Positions 63,985-64,000 of a stretch of 64,000 nt of DNA are shown piece after piece. How positions within the stretch are numbered: position 1 is the stretch's first letter; each line of letters opens with the position of its first letter. The notes under the pieces are model-generated. The model had not been told where the DNA came from, searched no databases, and was given only the letters and a program-made list of their open reading frames with translations. The position numbers and the translations under genes were made by a program. Source of the DNA: Caulobacter sp. SLTY (GTDB lineage Bacteria; Pseudomonadota; Alphaproteobacteria; Caulobacterales; Caulobacteraceae); assembly GCF_009905535.1 (NCBI RefSeq), contig NZ_JAAALA010000006.1, positions 97,126 to 161,125 on the forward strand, read 5' to 3'.

Positions 63985-64000
63985 GAGGGGGGGGTGGTGA

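Overview
The window is a gene-dense, high-GC stretch of an alphaproteobacterial chromosome, most likely from the Caulobacteraceae (Caulobacter/Phenylobacterium-like). The main evidence is a ZapA gene preceded by a ZauP-like coiled-coil gene, the block ruvC-ruvA-ruvB-ybgC-tolQ-tolR-tolA-tolB-pal-cpoB-tilS-ftsH, a glycolytic group tkt/gap/pgk/fba, and a large TonB-dependent receptor. I see no tRNA, rRNA, CRISPR array, phage or intact insertion sequence. Most of the window is core chromosome with small accessory inserts and many short palindromic repeats.

Layout. 1-1748 is the edge of a leftward aryl-polyene/fatty-acid-like operon (ketosynthase-like chain length factor, acyltransferase, two acyl carrier proteins). 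1936-6219 holds a carotenoid-oxygenase/DUF2855 pair divergent from a TetR regulator across a likely operator, then an RTX-type secreted protein. 6224-10830 has a single-chain biotin-dependent acyl-CoA carboxylase, an Ohr peroxidase and a VapBC toxin-antitoxin pair with a perfect promoter palindrome. 10844-13114 is a leftward group: YmdB-like phosphodiesterase, 5-formyl-THF cyclo-ligase, a probable 6S RNA with its promoter, zapA and the ZauP-like gene. 13237-23530 carries central carbon genes (transketolase, GAPDH, PGK, class II aldolase) interspersed with purT, small VOC/GFA proteins and secreted proteins of unknown role. 23589-27913 has an unknown secreted protein, an MHS-type transporter with a large extracytoplasmic insert, yebC and mgtC.

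28079-39824 is the Holliday-junction resolvase/branch-migration operon (ruvCAB) followed by the complete Tol-Pal envelope constriction machine (ybgC, tolQRAB, pal, cpoB), tilS and ftsH. tolA appears to start at a CTG codon. tilS carries a palindromic repeat inserted in frame. 39862-45500 contains a DUF4344 metallopeptidase, folP, kptA, an alpha/beta hydrolase, a GST and a methylsuccinyl-CoA-dehydrogenase-like acyl-CoA dehydrogenase. 45550-50414 has two TetR regulators, a small helical protein, a HIG1-type membrane protein, a PduO-type adenosyltransferase and etfBA, the electron acceptor for acyl-CoA dehydrogenases. 50673-54830 is ribF, a MaoC dehydratase, a HAD phosphatase and a TPR protein. 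55221-61385 is a catabolic-looking locus: CitMHS transporter, DUF4387 protein, AtuA-family (DUF1446) protein and TonB-dependent receptor on one strand, with a divergent Crp/Fnr regulator. 61390-63768 is a DUF6958/VOC pair and an M20 peptidase.

The most notable non-genic signal is the repeat content. Three families (about 126-140, 135 and 175 bp) each occur twice, in opposite orientation, and one copy lies inside the tilS reading frame. Two other elements supply stop codons to their flanking genes. The mgtC-ruvC gap contains a nested palindrome with perfect 12-bp terminal inverted repeats. The most interesting gene set of unknown function is the TonB receptor/AtuA/DUF4387/CitMHS/Crp locus.
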